This document shows positions 1 through 9,991 of a DNA stretch of 64,000 nt, in pieces. Position numbers and translations under genes: made by a program. A model generated the notes under the pieces. It had not been told where the DNA came from. It searched no databases and worked only from the letters and a program-made list of their open reading frames with translations. How positions within the stretch are numbered: position 1 is the stretch's first letter; every line of letters begins with the position of its first letter. This DNA comes from Nocardia sp. NBC_00565 (GTDB taxonomy: Bacteria > Actinomycetota > Actinomycetes > Mycobacteriales > Mycobacteriaceae): the NCBI RefSeq assembly GCF_036345915.1, contig NZ_CP107785.1:7502001-7566000 (forward strand). Reading direction: 5' to 3'.

Positions 1-364
1 CCTCTGCTGCCATGAGTTGTTCACCTCGTTCCGTCTTGTGCAGCGTGGTGGTCACCGATTCGATCTGGCGCCGGATCCGATCCTGTTCCTGCTGAAGCAG
101 TTCTAGGTGCGTGCGCAGCGCGGCTGTGGTGTCCTGCTCGCCGGCGAGGACTTCGGCGATGACCGGAAGGCCGAGGCCGAGCTCACGGAGCAGCAGGATG
201 CGTTGCAGCCGAACCAGGGAGTCCTGGTCGTAGAAGCGGTAGCCGTTGGCGCCGATCCGGCTCGGCGGCAGCAGCCCGAACTGCCCATAGTGGCGCAGGG
301 TCCGGCTGGTGGTACCGGCCGCCTTGGCCAGATCCTGGATGGACCATTCGGTGCCCGATGTCAT
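1..364 (-). CDS. MerR-family transcriptional regulator (partial, C-terminus beyond the window)
   Basis: Reading the minus strand from ATG at 364 gives an uninterrupted 121-codon frame that runs off the left edge. Residues about 7-75 form a MerR winged-helix DNA-binding domain: WSIQDLAKAAGTTSRTLRHY is the typical helix-turn-helix opening, followed by FGLLPPSRIGANGYRFY and a helical segment rich in Leu and Arg. A Gln/Arg-rich coiled-coil dimerisation helix begins near residue 90. The effector domain is missing, so the inducer cannot be inferred. A perfect TTGACG/CGTCAA palindrome lies 45 bp upstream of the start and is a likely autoregulatory operator. The family call is firm; the specific target is unknown. 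Confidence 0.9.
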   Translation of the reverse strand, partial: MTSGTEWSIQDLAKAAGTTSRTLRHYGQFGLLPPSRIGANGYRFYDQDSLVRLQRILLLRELGLGLPVIAEVLAGEQDTTAALRTHLELLQQEQDRIRRQIESVTTTLHKTERGEQLMAAE

Positions 365-408
365 GACCTGTTCTCCCTTCTTTCTCGTCGGTACAACCAG
401 CTTGCAAG

Positions 409-423
409 TTGACGCTACGTCAA
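409..423. promoter_or_regulatory. Perfect inverted repeat, probable MerR operator
   Basis: TTGACG-CTA-CGTCAA is a perfect 6-bp inverted repeat with a 3-bp centre, 45 bp upstream of the merR-like ATG. MerR proteins bind dyads within their own promoter spacer. On the minus strand the adjoining TTGACC (429-424) could be part of the -35 box. Seen: the dyad. Inferred: its use as operator. Confidence 0.55.
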
Positions 424-450
424 GGTCAACCCCTTTCGACGTGGACTTTT

Positions 451-581
451 CTAGCGTGCCTCAGCAACCACCGGCACCGCTTCCGGCACCACCGCGGCAG
501 GTGTGACCCGCGGCCGGCCGACCATCTGGCCGAGCAGGGTGCCGCCGAGTGCGATGACGAGTCCGAGCACCTGCAGCAGGC
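451..581 (-). pseudogene. C-terminal remnant of an EamA/DMT-type transporter
   Basis: The minus-strand frame ending at the TAG at 451-453 encodes a terminal membrane helix (LLQVLGLVIALGGTLLGQ) and a polar, Val/Pro-rich tail. This is the way EamA/DMT permeases end. Immediately to the right, at about 581, the homology stops and the plus strand begins to read as the end of a MarR regulator. No upstream transporter sequence survives, so this is a 43-residue stub. Family assignment rests on a single helix and is moderate. Confidence 0.5.
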
Positions 582-725
582 CGCACCCTGATCGACGAGC
601 TGCTGCCGTTGCACATGGCGAACGAGCAGCGCCTGCTCGCCTCGCTGGGTCAGCAGGATCGCGGCGAGCTGGCAGACCTGCTCCGGACCCTGGCCGAGTC
701 CCTCGGCGATACCGCGTCATCCTGA
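582..725 (+). pseudogene. C-terminal remnant of a MarR-family regulator
   Basis: Forty-seven codons ending at TGA 723-725 read RTLIDELLPLHMANEQRLLA and then a helix containing LADLLRTLAESLGD. This is the characteristic C-terminal dimerisation helix pair of MarR regulators. The wHTH domain and start codon are absent. The fragment abuts the transporter stub at 581/582, so the two were probably divergent neighbours whose N-termini and shared promoter were deleted. Confidence 0.6.
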
Positions 726-800
726 TCGACAGGCCCACCGGAGCAGATCCCGGAACCCCGCAGCGGCAGCTGAGTCGGGGGCGACATCAGCGGCCTGCGA

Positions 801-2402
801 CTAGAACTCTTCGTCGGCCGACAGGCCATCGCTTGTCGGCCCGCCGGAGCGGATTGCGGGACTCGGCGGAGGCGGCGGGGTCGGGGTCGACGCGGTTTTC
901 GGCGCGACCGTGTTCCCGGGCGAGGCCGCGGTCTCCGGCGCGAGGGTAATGCCGTGCGCGACGGAACCTGCTGGCGACACGGCACTTTCGGGATCGAGCA
1001 CACCGCCAGGCAGCGTGCCCGCAGGCGCGAAATTGCCTGCGCCCGCTGGCAAGACATTGCCTCCCGGCGGCACCGCGCCCTCTGGCAAGACGTTGGGCAC
1101 GGCACCCCCGTTACTGCCCGGCGGCACCGCGCTCGCGGGCGGCACCGAACTGCCCGGCTTGTGCTCCTGCGGGGCCGTCCCGTGCGGATCCGGCACCAAC
1201 TGCATCAGCGTCGTGAAGTCGACGACCTGGGCACCGAGCGTCGGTGTCGCGATGATGACGCCGTTGGTGAAAAGCCGGTAGGTGCCCGCGTTCTGGGGCA
1301 GCGCCATCTCCGGGCCGAGCGGCTGACCGACCGTGCTGTTCGCGCCGCCGAGCCGGCGGTATTCGACCTCGATCGGCGATTCGGCGACGAGGGTCTGCCT
1401 GCGCGGGTCCACGGGGGTGCCCGCACCGACCACCGGTATGCCGAGTTCGGCGGGTGTCGGCCCGACATCGAAGGCGTAGATGTCGGCGGGCTGCCCACCG
1501 TCGGGCGCGGCGGAGTACTCCGAACGCAGAATTCGCCCGTCCCGCAACAGCACTGTCCCCGCAGTCGCCGTGATGGCGCCGGCCACGCGCGGATCCTCTT
1601 TGGCGGTACCGGGATACGCCTGGCAGTCGGTGTTGTCACAGGTCTGCGCATACGGGTAGCGATGCTCGGCCAGCGCATAGGAACGCGACGCGATCGCCTG
1701 TGCGCGAAGGGCTTCCGTTGCCCCCCTGTCCGCCCAGTTGGCCTGCACCTCGGCCGGGACCACACCGAGCAGATAGTCCTCCACATCGACGCGATTGACG
1801 GTGCGCGCGTCGGCGCCTTCCATCGCCACGCCGAGCGCGCCGCGATACGCCGAACCGCCGCACAGGGTCAGATGTTCGGCGGCGGGGCGGTTGGGCCGCG
1901 GGTTGATCGGATAGATCCACGGGTCGGAAGTGGCGGTCTGCCACAGCACCTCGCCGTCACAGCCGACCGTCACGACCACATTCGCGCCGCCATCGGGTAG
2001 CGCGGTGAGATGCGCGACCTGGCCGGGCGCGAGCAGTTGACCCGCGACCCGCAATCCGGCGGCGGCATAGGCGTCCAGCGTGGAGTCGTCCTGTGCCAGC
2101 AGGCGCACCGCGACGGTGGTCGCCGAGATTTTGCCGAGCGTCGCGCCCGGATAGTAGTGCTCGAGAATGCGTTCGGCCGCCCACCCCTCCAGGGCACTGT
2201 CGAACGCGCCGACCTGGCTCATGCCGCGCCCGTGACCAGGTCCGGCCAGCGCCCGATACGGCGTGTCGGTCGGCGCGACCCAGCACGCGACCACGGTTCC
2301 GGCCAATATGGCGGCACAACCGGTGACCAGCAGCGGACGGAATATCGGCGATCGCGATATCCGCCCTCGGCCAATTCGCCAGTGTGCCGCTGTCCTTTTC
2401 AT
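801..2402 (-). CDS. SpoIID/LytB-domain secreted protein with one LGFP repeat
   Basis: A 533-residue exported protein. The chosen ATG at 2402 gives a basic N-terminus (KRTAAHWRIGRGR) and one hydrophobic segment ending in an Ala/Val/Cys stretch, consistent with a signal anchor. The frame extends 39 codons upstream but without signal features. Residues about 45-370 carry the SpoIID/LytB fold: GHGRGMSQVGA near the front and the NRVDVEDYLLGVVPAE and RAQAIASRSYA motifs. An LGFP-like repeat (LGGANSTVGQPLGPE) follows, then a Pro/Gly/Ala-rich tail of about 130 residues that may span the wall. The family acts on peptidoglycan in sporulating Firmicutes; in non-sporulating actinobacteria a cell-wall role is inferred. 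It is divergent from the PGRP amidase at 2680. Confidence 0.88.
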   Translation of the reverse strand: MKRTAAHWRIGRGRISRSPIFRPLLVTGCAAILAGTVVACWVAPTDTPYRALAGPGHGRGMSQVGAFDSALEGWAAERILEHYYPGATLGKISATTVAVRLLAQDDSTLDAYAAAGLRVAGQLLAPGQVAHLTALPDGGANVVVTVGCDGEVLWQTATSDPWIYPINPRPNRPAAEHLTLCGGSAYRGALGVAMEGADARTVNRVDVEDYLLGVVPAEVQANWADRGATEALRAQAIASRSYALAEHRYPYAQTCDNTDCQAYPGTAKEDPRVAGAITATAGTVLLRDGRILRSEYSAAPDGGQPADIYAFDVGPTPAELGIPVVGAGTPVDPRRQTLVAESPIEVEYRRLGGANSTVGQPLGPEMALPQNAGTYRLFTNGVIIATPTLGAQVVDFTTLMQLVPDPHGTAPQEHKPGSSVPPASAVPPGSNGGAVPNVLPEGAVPPGGNVLPAGAGNFAPAGTLPGGVLDPESAVSPAGSVAHGITLAPETAASPGNTVAPKTASTPTPPPPPSPAIRSGGPTSDGLSADEEF

Positions 2403-2679
2403 CCACAATTCTCGCGCCCCCCGTGTGCTGCCATTCCGGTGCTGTTCGCGTCGCATCCGTTCACTCCCACGGTTTTCCAGGACCTGATCGGTTCGATACC
2501 TGTCGGCATGTCGTGCCATCCGGCCGCAATCCGAGAGCTACATTCAGGCAATCACATAATTCCTCAACTAGAGGTTTAGATATGTGACAGTTGTTAACTA
2601 GTGTGATCGTTGATGCATCAGGAAGCAACCCTGACATTTCTGCAGATGACCGCTCGGTTCGACCCGATTGGAGATGCTC
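2403..2679. promoter_or_regulatory. Shared divergent promoter region of spoIID-like and amidase genes
   Basis: This 277-bp spacer separates two divergent cell-wall genes. The stretch 2550-2615 is markedly A/T-richer than its surroundings and is where promoters for both genes would be expected. No palindrome of convincing length was seen, and no regulator site can be named. Confidence 0.4.
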
Positions 2680-4914
2680 GTGCCGTACCGCAAACCGAAA
2701 CGTTGCTACGTGCTCCCGGTTGTCACCACACTTGCGGTAGCGGCGCCGCTCGCGACTTTCATGCTCAGCGACTCGCCCGATTACCGCTCGACAACTGGTA
2801 GCGAGCTCGCCGCAATTCCAGCGCAACTGGCCGAGGTGGCGCTCACCACGGTGCCCGACATCACCCTTCCGCTGCGCGAACTAACCGGACTCGACCTACC
2901 TGATCTGCATCTTTCCGATCTGCGCATGCTGCCGATACCGGAATCCATTCCCGTTCCGCAGGGCCTGCCGCTGCCGCCCGGCGTAGAGCTACCCGAGGAA
3001 ATTCCGATACCCCAGCTCAATTCGGGACAGAGCACTCCCGGCCAAACCGTCCCGGGCCAATCGATTCCCGGATCCGTGCCCGGTCAAACCGCGCCGGGCC
3101 AAACTTCGTACTCCACTCTGGGCCAAAGCCCGTACTCCGCACAAGGCGCTACCCCTGGCCAATCTCTCTACTCGACACCGGGCACCACCCCCGGCCAGAC
3201 CGCGCCCGGCCGCTCCACGGCCACCGCCTTCATCGCCGACCCCGGCCAACTGGAACCCGGCGTCACCCCGGACACACCGGCATTGACGCCCGGCGCAGTC
3301 CCGCCGCAGCTGGTCAGCCAGGTCGGCGCGCAGGTCAAAGAGCTCAGCCGGCCGGAACCATTCAGCGTCGTCGCACTGACCGCGCGCGACCTGACGAACA
3401 CCAAGGTGATGATCCGGGCCCGCGAGGCCAGCGGCACCTGGGGACGCTGGTACGACACCGAAGCCGTCGACACCCGCCGCAACGATCGCGCGGCGGCGGA
3501 GGCCACCACCGGCACCGAGCCGATCTACGTCGGCGACACCAATGCCGTGCAGATCCTGGTCACCCGCAAGCCGACTGTCGCGACCACACCCCAGCCCCCC
3601 ATCATGGGTGACGCGGAAGGCGCGGTGCCGATGCGGCCGACCCCGGCCGCCGCACCACGCTCCGACGATCCCGCCCAGCAGGGCGCCGCACTCACGGCCG
3701 TACTCATCGATCCGGGCCGCGGCGCGATCGACGCCGCGCTCTCCGATGTCGCCGCGACGCTGCCCGGCGGCGGTCCGAACGTCATCACCCGATCCCAGTG
3801 GGGCGCGGACGAAGACATCCGCTGCGACGAACCCACCTACGACGACCAAGTCGGCGGCATCACCGTGCACCACACCGCGGGCCGCAACGACTACAGCAAG
3901 GCCGAATCGGCCGGCATCGTCCGCGCGATCTACACCTATCACGCAAAGACGTTGGGCTGGTGCGATATCGGCTACAACGCGCTGGTCGACAGGTACGGTC
4001 AGATCTTCGAGGGCCGCTACGGCGGACTCGACAAGCCGGTGCAGGGCGCGCACGCGGGTGGGTTCAACGAGAACACCTCGGGCGTCGCGCTGATGGGCAA
4101 CTACGAATCCGCAGAGCCCTCGAACGAGGCCATCGATGCGGTCGGCCGGTTCATCGGCTGGCGGTCCAGGGTCGCCGGCCTGGATCCCAAGGGCTACACC
4201 ACGATGTACTCCGAGGGCACCCAATTCACTCCCTACGCGGAGGGTGAGGCCGTCCGGCTGCCCGTGGTCTTCGCGCACCGCGATGTCGGCAATACCGCCT
4301 GTCCCGGTGACGCCGCCTACGCCGATATGGACCGCATCCGCGATATCGCCGCGGGCATATCGGTCGCGTCCGGCACCAAACCGCAACAGCAGGCGCGGGC
4401 ACCGCAGCAGTCGCCACCGCAGACCGCACCGCTCACCGAGACCGACCTCGCCACGCTGGCCGCACTCACCGCCAAGCTGCTCGGCATGGCGAATCAGAAC
4501 CCGATCGCCGAGCATTGGGCCGATCGGGGCGGACCGGACGGTCCGCTCGGTGCGGCCCAATCGGAGCCGGTGCCCGCCACCCAGGGCCGGCAGTACGTCA
4601 AATTCGCCAACGGATATGTCTACACCGGACCGAATGGTCAGGTGTTCGAGGTGATGGGCGCGATCCTGGACCGCTTCCTCGCACTGGGCGCGGATGCCGG
4701 CATCCTCGGGCTCCCGCTGAGCAACAGCTACACCGTGCCGAGCGGACTGCGCACCGACTTCCAGTACGGCTCACTGGTTCTCAACCAGCTGACCGGCATC
4801 GTCACCACGGTCTGGAAGACCTACAACGACAGCTACCAGCAGCAGATCAACCGCAATCCGGCCGGCCAGGTCGCGGCACCGACAACGCCCGAGGCGCTCA
4901 TGGCGCCGCAGTGA
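2680..4914 (+). CDS. Secreted N-acetylmuramoyl-L-alanine amidase (PGRP domain) with LGFP repeats
   Basis: A 744-residue zinc amidase that cleaves the bond between N-acetylmuramic acid and the stem peptide. GTG 2680 is preferred because GGAG at 2670-2673 sits 6 nt upstream; ATG 2674 and TTG 2668 are alternatives. Order: signal peptide (about 1-35), a Pro-rich region with Gly-Gln-(Thr/Ser)-Xaa-Pro-Gly repeats (about 110-180), an Ig-like domain, the PGRP/Amidase_2 domain (about 365-560) and LGFP-type repeats (about 620-720). Zinc ligands are visible: the first His of HHTAG (397), His of AHRDVG (533) and Cys of ACPG (541). The family matches mycobacterial Rv3811. A perfect hairpin terminator follows. 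Confidence 0.93.
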   Translation: MPYRKPKRCYVLPVVTTLAVAAPLATFMLSDSPDYRSTTGSELAAIPAQLAEVALTTVPDITLPLRELTGLDLPDLHLSDLRMLPIPESIPVPQGLPLPPGVELPEEIPIPQLNSGQSTPGQTVPGQSIPGSVPGQTAPGQTSYSTLGQSPYSAQGATPGQSLYSTPGTTPGQTAPGRSTATAFIADPGQLEPGVTPDTPALTPGAVPPQLVSQVGAQVKELSRPEPFSVVALTARDLTNTKVMIRAREASGTWGRWYDTEAVDTRRNDRAAAEATTGTEPIYVGDTNAVQILVTRKPTVATTPQPPIMGDAEGAVPMRPTPAAAPRSDDPAQQGAALTAVLIDPGRGAIDAALSDVAATLPGGGPNVITRSQWGADEDIRCDEPTYDDQVGGITVHHTAGRNDYSKAESAGIVRAIYTYHAKTLGWCDIGYNALVDRYGQIFEGRYGGLDKPVQGAHAGGFNENTSGVALMGNYESAEPSNEAIDAVGRFIGWRSRVAGLDPKGYTTMYSEGTQFTPYAEGEAVRLPVVFAHRDVGNTACPGDAAYADMDRIRDIAAGISVASGTKPQQQARAPQQSPPQTAPLTETDLATLAALTAKLLGMANQNPIAEHWADRGGPDGPLGAAQSEPVPATQGRQYVKFANGYVYTGPNGQVFEVMGAILDRFLALGADAGILGLPLSNSYTVPSGLRTDFQYGSLVLNQLTGIVTTVWKTYNDSYQQQINRNPAGQVAAPTTPEALMAPQ

Positions 4915-4937
4915 GTTCGATCCACGCTCGACACCCC

Positions 4938-4967
4938 GAGCCCAGCTCCGACGCCGGAGCTGGGCTC
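4938..4967. terminator. Bidirectional hairpin terminator
   Basis: A perfect 13-bp inverted repeat (GAGCCCAGCTCCG and its complement) with a 4-nt loop lies between the convergent amidase and HAD genes. It lacks a U-tract, as is common in high-GC actinobacteria, and could serve both strands. Confidence 0.8.
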
Positions 4968-5001
4968 AGTGCCTTTCCGAACTCGCACTGCAGTCGAGGG
5001 C

Positions 5002-5832
5002 TCAGAGCCACCAGCGCTCGAGCACTTGCGCCACACCATCTTCGGAGTTGGCCGCCGTGACCTCCTGCGCGGCGGCGAGCGCCTCCGGGTGCGCGTTGGC
5101 CATGGCGACGCCGTGACCGACCATGGTCAGCATCGGCACATCGTTGGGCATATCGCCGAACGCGATGATCGCCGAATGCTCGACGCCGAGGCGCTGCGCC
5201 ACCGTCGCCAGACCGGAGGCCTTGGTGACGCCCGGCGCGGAGAGTTCGATCAGGCCATGGTCGGTCGAGTAGGTGATGTCAGCGCGGTCGCCGATCAGCG
5301 GCGCCAGGACCGTGCGCATCTCGGCGCTGCTGGTGCCGCGTAGTCGAACCAGCATCTTGATCGCGGGCGCGTCGATGACCTCGTTGCGCGAGACCTCGGT
5401 GTCGTCCGGATTGAGCCAGGCGTGCTCGTATTCGGGGGAGCTCACGAATTGCGGCGTCACCGCGTCGTGCGCGCTGGCGCCGACGCGTTCTGCGGCGAGG
5501 CCGCAGCCGGGCAGCGCGCGTTCGGCCAGGTCGGCGATCCAGGACAGCGTTTCGACGTCCAACGACCGGCTGGCGAGCACCCGGTCGGCGGCGCTGTCGT
5601 AGATCACCGCGCCGTTGCCGCAGACGCACAGCGGCGCGTAGCCGAGCCCGTTGACCACGGGATCGATCCAGCGCGGCGGCCGTCCGGTGGCGAGCACGAA
5701 CGGCACGCCGTCGGTGATCAGGGCTTCCACCGCCGCCTTGGTTCGCGCGGTAACCCGCTCGTCGTGATCGATGAGGGTGCCGTCCACATCGGTGGCAACC
5801 ATCTTCGGCTTGGGCAGATGCAGGCGAGTCAC
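5002..5832 (-). CDS. HAD-superfamily Cof-type sugar-phosphatase-like hydrolase
   Basis: The 276-residue product begins MTRLHLPKPKMVATDVDGTL. Motif I is DVDGTL with the nucleophile Asp, motif II is in VLATGR, motif III is the Lys in APGVTKASG and motif IV is FGDMPND. The C2-type cap in the middle fits Cof/YbiV phosphatases. GTG 5832 is preferred because AGGA sits 8 nt upstream; the ATG at 5841 has its purine run directly abutting. The substrate is not predictable. In M. tuberculosis the equivalent Rv3813c lies next to the tandem acyltransferases, which here are found 54 kb away at 59.5-61.1 kb. Confidence 0.9.
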   Translation of the reverse strand: MTRLHLPKPKMVATDVDGTLIDHDERVTARTKAAVEALITDGVPFVLATGRPPRWIDPVVNGLGYAPLCVCGNGAVIYDSAADRVLASRSLDVETLSWIADLAERALPGCGLAAERVGASAHDAVTPQFVSSPEYEHAWLNPDDTEVSRNEVIDAPAIKMLVRLRGTSSAEMRTVLAPLIGDRADITYSTDHGLIELSAPGVTKASGLATVAQRLGVEHSAIIAFGDMPNDVPMLTMVGHGVAMANAHPEALAAAQEVTAANSEDGVAQVLERWWL

Positions 5833-6213
5833 CCATTCCATCCTGCCGGAAGACCATCTCGGCGAGGTCGCGGCTACTACGCGGACGGTGGTCGACGCCA
5901 CTGGGCATCGTCGGCCCGCATCGTCTCATCGGTCCGCGACTTCGCTGGATCAGGTTGCGAGACAGCCGGATGTGGTGCGTCGTGCGAGGCCGCTGGCTGC
6001 GGATACTGGATGGGCGAGTCCGGCGTCGCGACTGGCGGCGCGGTCACTCATGACGTTCCCCCTTGGAGCGCCGGGAAATGCCTGGACGCACCTGTGTCGC
6101 CAGAATCGAGGACATGCCGATCTCACGCGTGTCACGCACGCTCGCACCCACGTCCTTATGATCAGGGGCTAATACCCGATGCTGGCTCGACCAGCCGTAG
6201 GACCAGAGGACTG
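5833..6213. other. Intergenic region ahead of the peptide-transport operon
   Basis: About 380 bp without a credible gene: frames across it are short or are N-terminal run-ons of the permease frame. A GCTGG-CTCGA-CCAGC inverted repeat (6181-6195) lies 18 bp ahead of the permease start and could be an operator or mRNA hairpin. Confidence 0.4.
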
Positions 6214-7187
<974 letters not shown>

Positions 7188-7191
<4 letters not shown>

Positions 7192-8111
7192 CAGAAGCCG
7201 AGATCATTGTTCAAGGCGCACCCGAGATCACCGCTGCATCGGGTCGACGCAAGCTCGTCCTGCGCCGCTTCCTGCGCAACAAAGCCGCCGTGGCGGGTGT
7301 GATCGTGCTGCTGGTCCTGGTCCTGGTCAGCTATGTGCTGCCGTACTTCTGGACGTGGGACTACCAGGAACTCGACGGCACGGCACTGCGCAAACCACCC
7401 AGCCCCGACCATCCCTTCGGCACCGACGCCATCGGCCACGACGTACTGGCCCAGACCCTGCGCGGTATGCAGAAATCGCTGATCATCGGCTTCTGTGTGG
7501 CCCTCATCAGCACCACTATCGCGGCACTGACGGGTTCGATCGCCGGACTCATCGGCGGTTTCACCGATAAGGCCATCATGTGGTTGGTCGACCTGCTGCT
7601 GGTGGTGCCGAGCTTCATCATCGTGGCGCTGTTCGCGCCGAAGACGAAGGGCAGCGGCTCCATCATCCTGCTGATCCTGCTGCTGAGCGTCTTCGGCTGG
7701 ATGATCAGCGCGCGCATCGTGCGCGGGCTGACGATGAGCCTGCGCGAACGCGAATTCGTCAAGGCCGCACGGTATATGGGCGCGCCGACCAGGACGGTGA
7801 TCCTCAGCCATATCCTGCCGAATATCGCCTCGATCCTGATCATCGACACCACGCTGTCGGTGGGCGCGTCGATCATGGCCGAAACCGGTTTGAGCTTCCT
7901 CGGCTTCGGTGTGCAGTCGCCGGATGTCTCGCTCGGCACGCTGATCGCCTCGGGCACCGCGTCGGCGCTCACCTTCCCCTGGCTGTTCATGTTCGCCGGT
8001 GGACTGCTGATCGTCATCGTGCTCTCGGCGAATCTGGTCGGTGACGGATTGCGTGACGCGTTCGACCCCAGCGCAAAACGGGCCCGCTCGCGGAAGAAGG
8101 AAAACGCATGA
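7188..8111 (+). CDS. dppC: Peptide ABC transporter permease, DppC/OppC type
   Basis: A 307-residue permease partner of the upstream gene, coupled by an ATGA overlap. It has the N-terminal cytosolic Arg-rich lead ([14 protein letters not shown]), a first helix, the [13 protein letters not shown] segment typical of DppC, the EAA loop ([27 protein letters not shown]) and a C-terminal [14 protein letters not shown] motif. It forms the heterodimeric channel with DppB. Coupled translation suggests fixed stoichiometry. The next gene also overlaps by ATGA. Confidence 0.93.
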
Positions 8112-9979
8112 CGGGGCCCGATAAGGTCGCGATCGAGAAGAGCTCCACCGCACCGCTGTTGGAGGTCTCCGATCTGCGCGTCTCCTTCCCCAGCGAGGAG
8201 GGCCGCATCGACGCGGTGCGCGGAGTGAACTACACGGTCTCCGATGGCGAAGTCCTCGCCATCGTCGGCGAATCCGGTTCCGGCAAATCGGTCTCCTCGC
8301 TCGCGGTGATCGGGCTGCTGCCGGAGCAGGCGCGGATCAACGGCTCCATCCGGCTGCGCGGGCGCGAACTGCTCGGCCTGGGCGATCGCCAATTGTCCAA
8401 GCTGCGTGGACGGTCCATCAGCATGGTGTTCCAGGACCCGCTCTCGGCGCTGACGCCGGTGTACCGGGTCGGCGATCAGGTCGCCGAAGCGCTCCTCGCA
8501 CATACCGATATGACCGGCAAGGAAGCCGCCGCGCGGGCGGTGGAGCTGCTGGATCTGGTGGGTATTCCGGATCCGGCGTTGCGCGCCAAGGCCTTTCCGC
8601 ACGAGTTCTCCGGCGGTATGCGCCAGCGCGTGGTCATCGCCATGGCCATCGCCAACGATCCCGCACTGATCATCTGCGATGAGCCGACCACCGCACTCGA
8701 TGTCACGGTGCAGGCGCAGATCCTGAATCTGCTGCGCAAGGCGCGCGATATCACGGGCGCGGGCGTCATCATGATCACCCACGACATGGGTATCGCGGCC
8801 ACGCTCGCCGACCGGATCGCGGTGATGTACGCCGGAAAGATCGTCGAAACCGCCCCAGCGACAGAGCTTTTCGCGGCACCACGGATGCCGTACACGGTGG
8901 GCCTGCTCGGCTCCATCCCGCGCATGGACAGTCCACCGCGCAGCCCGCTGATCCCGATCGTCGGCGCGCCGCCCGCCATGCACGCGCTGCCGCCGGGCTG
9001 TTCCTTCGCGCCGCGCTGCCCGATCGCGATCGACGACTGCCGCGCGGCCGAGCCGCCGCTGGAGAAGACCGGCCCCGGCCATGCGGCCGCGTGCATCCGC
9101 ACCGCGGAGGTCACCTCCGCCGATCTGTTCGACGCCTACCGCCAGGAGATTACGGAGCCGAGCGCCGAGGCGGAGACGGATGAACGTGTGGTGCTGCGGG
9201 TATCGGATCTGGTGAAGACCTACCCGATCACCTCCGGGGTGGTGTTCAAACGGCGCAAGGGCGAGGTCCGCGCGGTCGACGGCATCAGTTTCGAGGTGCG
9301 CGCCGGGCGCACGCTGGCGCTGGTCGGCGAGTCCGGTTCCGGAAAATCCACCACGCTCACCCAGATTCTCGAACTGGCCGAACCGGAATCGGGCACCATC
9401 GAGATCATGGGCAGCGATATCGCGACCCTGACCAAGGCGCGCAAACGCGAGATCCGCCGGAAGATGCAGATCGTGTTCCAAGACCCGACGGCCGCACTGG
9501 ATCCGCGGCTGCCGATCTTCGACGTACTCGCCGAACCGATGCGCATCGACGGCCGTCCGCGCGCCGAAATCGCCAAGCGGGTGCCGGAACTGCTCGAACA
9601 GGTCGGCCTGCGCACCGAACACGCCGACCGCTATCCCGCCGACTTCTCCGGTGGCCAGAAGCAGCGCATCAGCATCGCCCGCGCGCTGGCGCTGGATCCG
9701 GAGATTCTCGTCCTCGACGAACCGGTGTCGTCATTGGACGTGTCGATCCAGGCGGGTGTGCTGAATCTGCTGCGCAACCTGCAGACCGAACACGGTCTGT
9801 CCTATCTGTTCGTCTCACATGATCTTTCGGTGGTCCGCAATCTGGCCCACGACATCGCGGTGATGTATCGCGGGAAGATCGTCGAAGCCGGGGCCGCCGA
9901 ACAGATCTTCGACCATCCACGCAACGACTACACCCGAGCGTTGATCGATGCAGTGCCGGTGCCGGTCGTCAGCCAATAG
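8108..9979 (+). CDS. dppD: Fused double ATP-binding protein of a peptide ABC transporter (DppD-DppF type)
   Basis: A 623-residue protein holding two complete ABC ATPase domains in tandem, equivalent to DppD plus DppF. The first (about 10-330) has Walker A GESGSGKS, signature FSGGMRQR, Walker B LIICDEP and the oligopeptide C-terminal motif with clustered Cys ([17 protein letters not shown]). The second (about 355-620) has [17 protein letters not shown] and ILVLDEP. Fused ATPases of this kind are common in mycobacterial Dpp/Opp systems. It powers transport by DppBC. Twelve bp separate it from the first binding protein. Confidence 0.94.
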   Translation: MTGPDKVAIEKSSTAPLLEVSDLRVSFPSEEGRIDAVRGVNYTVSDGEVLAIVGESGSGKSVSSLAVIGLLPEQARINGSIRLRGRELLGLGDRQLSKLRGRSISMVFQDPLSALTPVYRVGDQVAEALLAHTDMTGKEAAARAVELLDLVGIPDPALRAKAFPHEFSGGMRQRVVIAMAIANDPALIICDEPTTALDVTVQAQILNLLRKARDITGAGVIMITHDMGIAATLADRIAVMYAGKIVETAPATELFAAPRMPYTVGLLGSIPRMDSPPRSPLIPIVGAPPAMHALPPGCSFAPRCPIAIDDCRAAEPPLEKTGPGHAAACIRTAEVTSADLFDAYRQEITEPSAEAETDERVVLRVSDLVKTYPITSGVVFKRRKGEVRAVDGISFEVRAGRTLALVGESGSGKSTTLTQILELAEPESGTIEIMGSDIATLTKARKREIRRKMQIVFQDPTAALDPRLPIFDVLAEPMRIDGRPRAEIAKRVPELLEQVGLRTEHADRYPADFSGGQKQRISIARALALDPEILVLDEPVSSLDVSIQAGVLNLLRNLQTEHGLSYLFVSHDLSVVRNLAHDIAVMYRGKIVEAGAAEQIFDHPRNDYTRALIDAVPVPVVSQ

Positions 9980-9991
9980 AGGGAGAGCGCG

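Noticed and set aside
2989..4560. A 523-codon minus-strand open frame
   Set aside because: Antisense of the PGRP amidase; low-complexity Arg/Gly product with no motif.
5422..6213. A 264-codon N-terminal extension of the DppB frame
   Set aside because: It overlaps the HAD gene on the other strand and lacks homology; DppB begins cleanly at ATG 6214.
7361..9622. A 753-codon minus-strand open frame
   Set aside because: It is the high-GC antisense shadow of the permease and fused ATPase genes, whose motifs are unambiguous on the plus strand.
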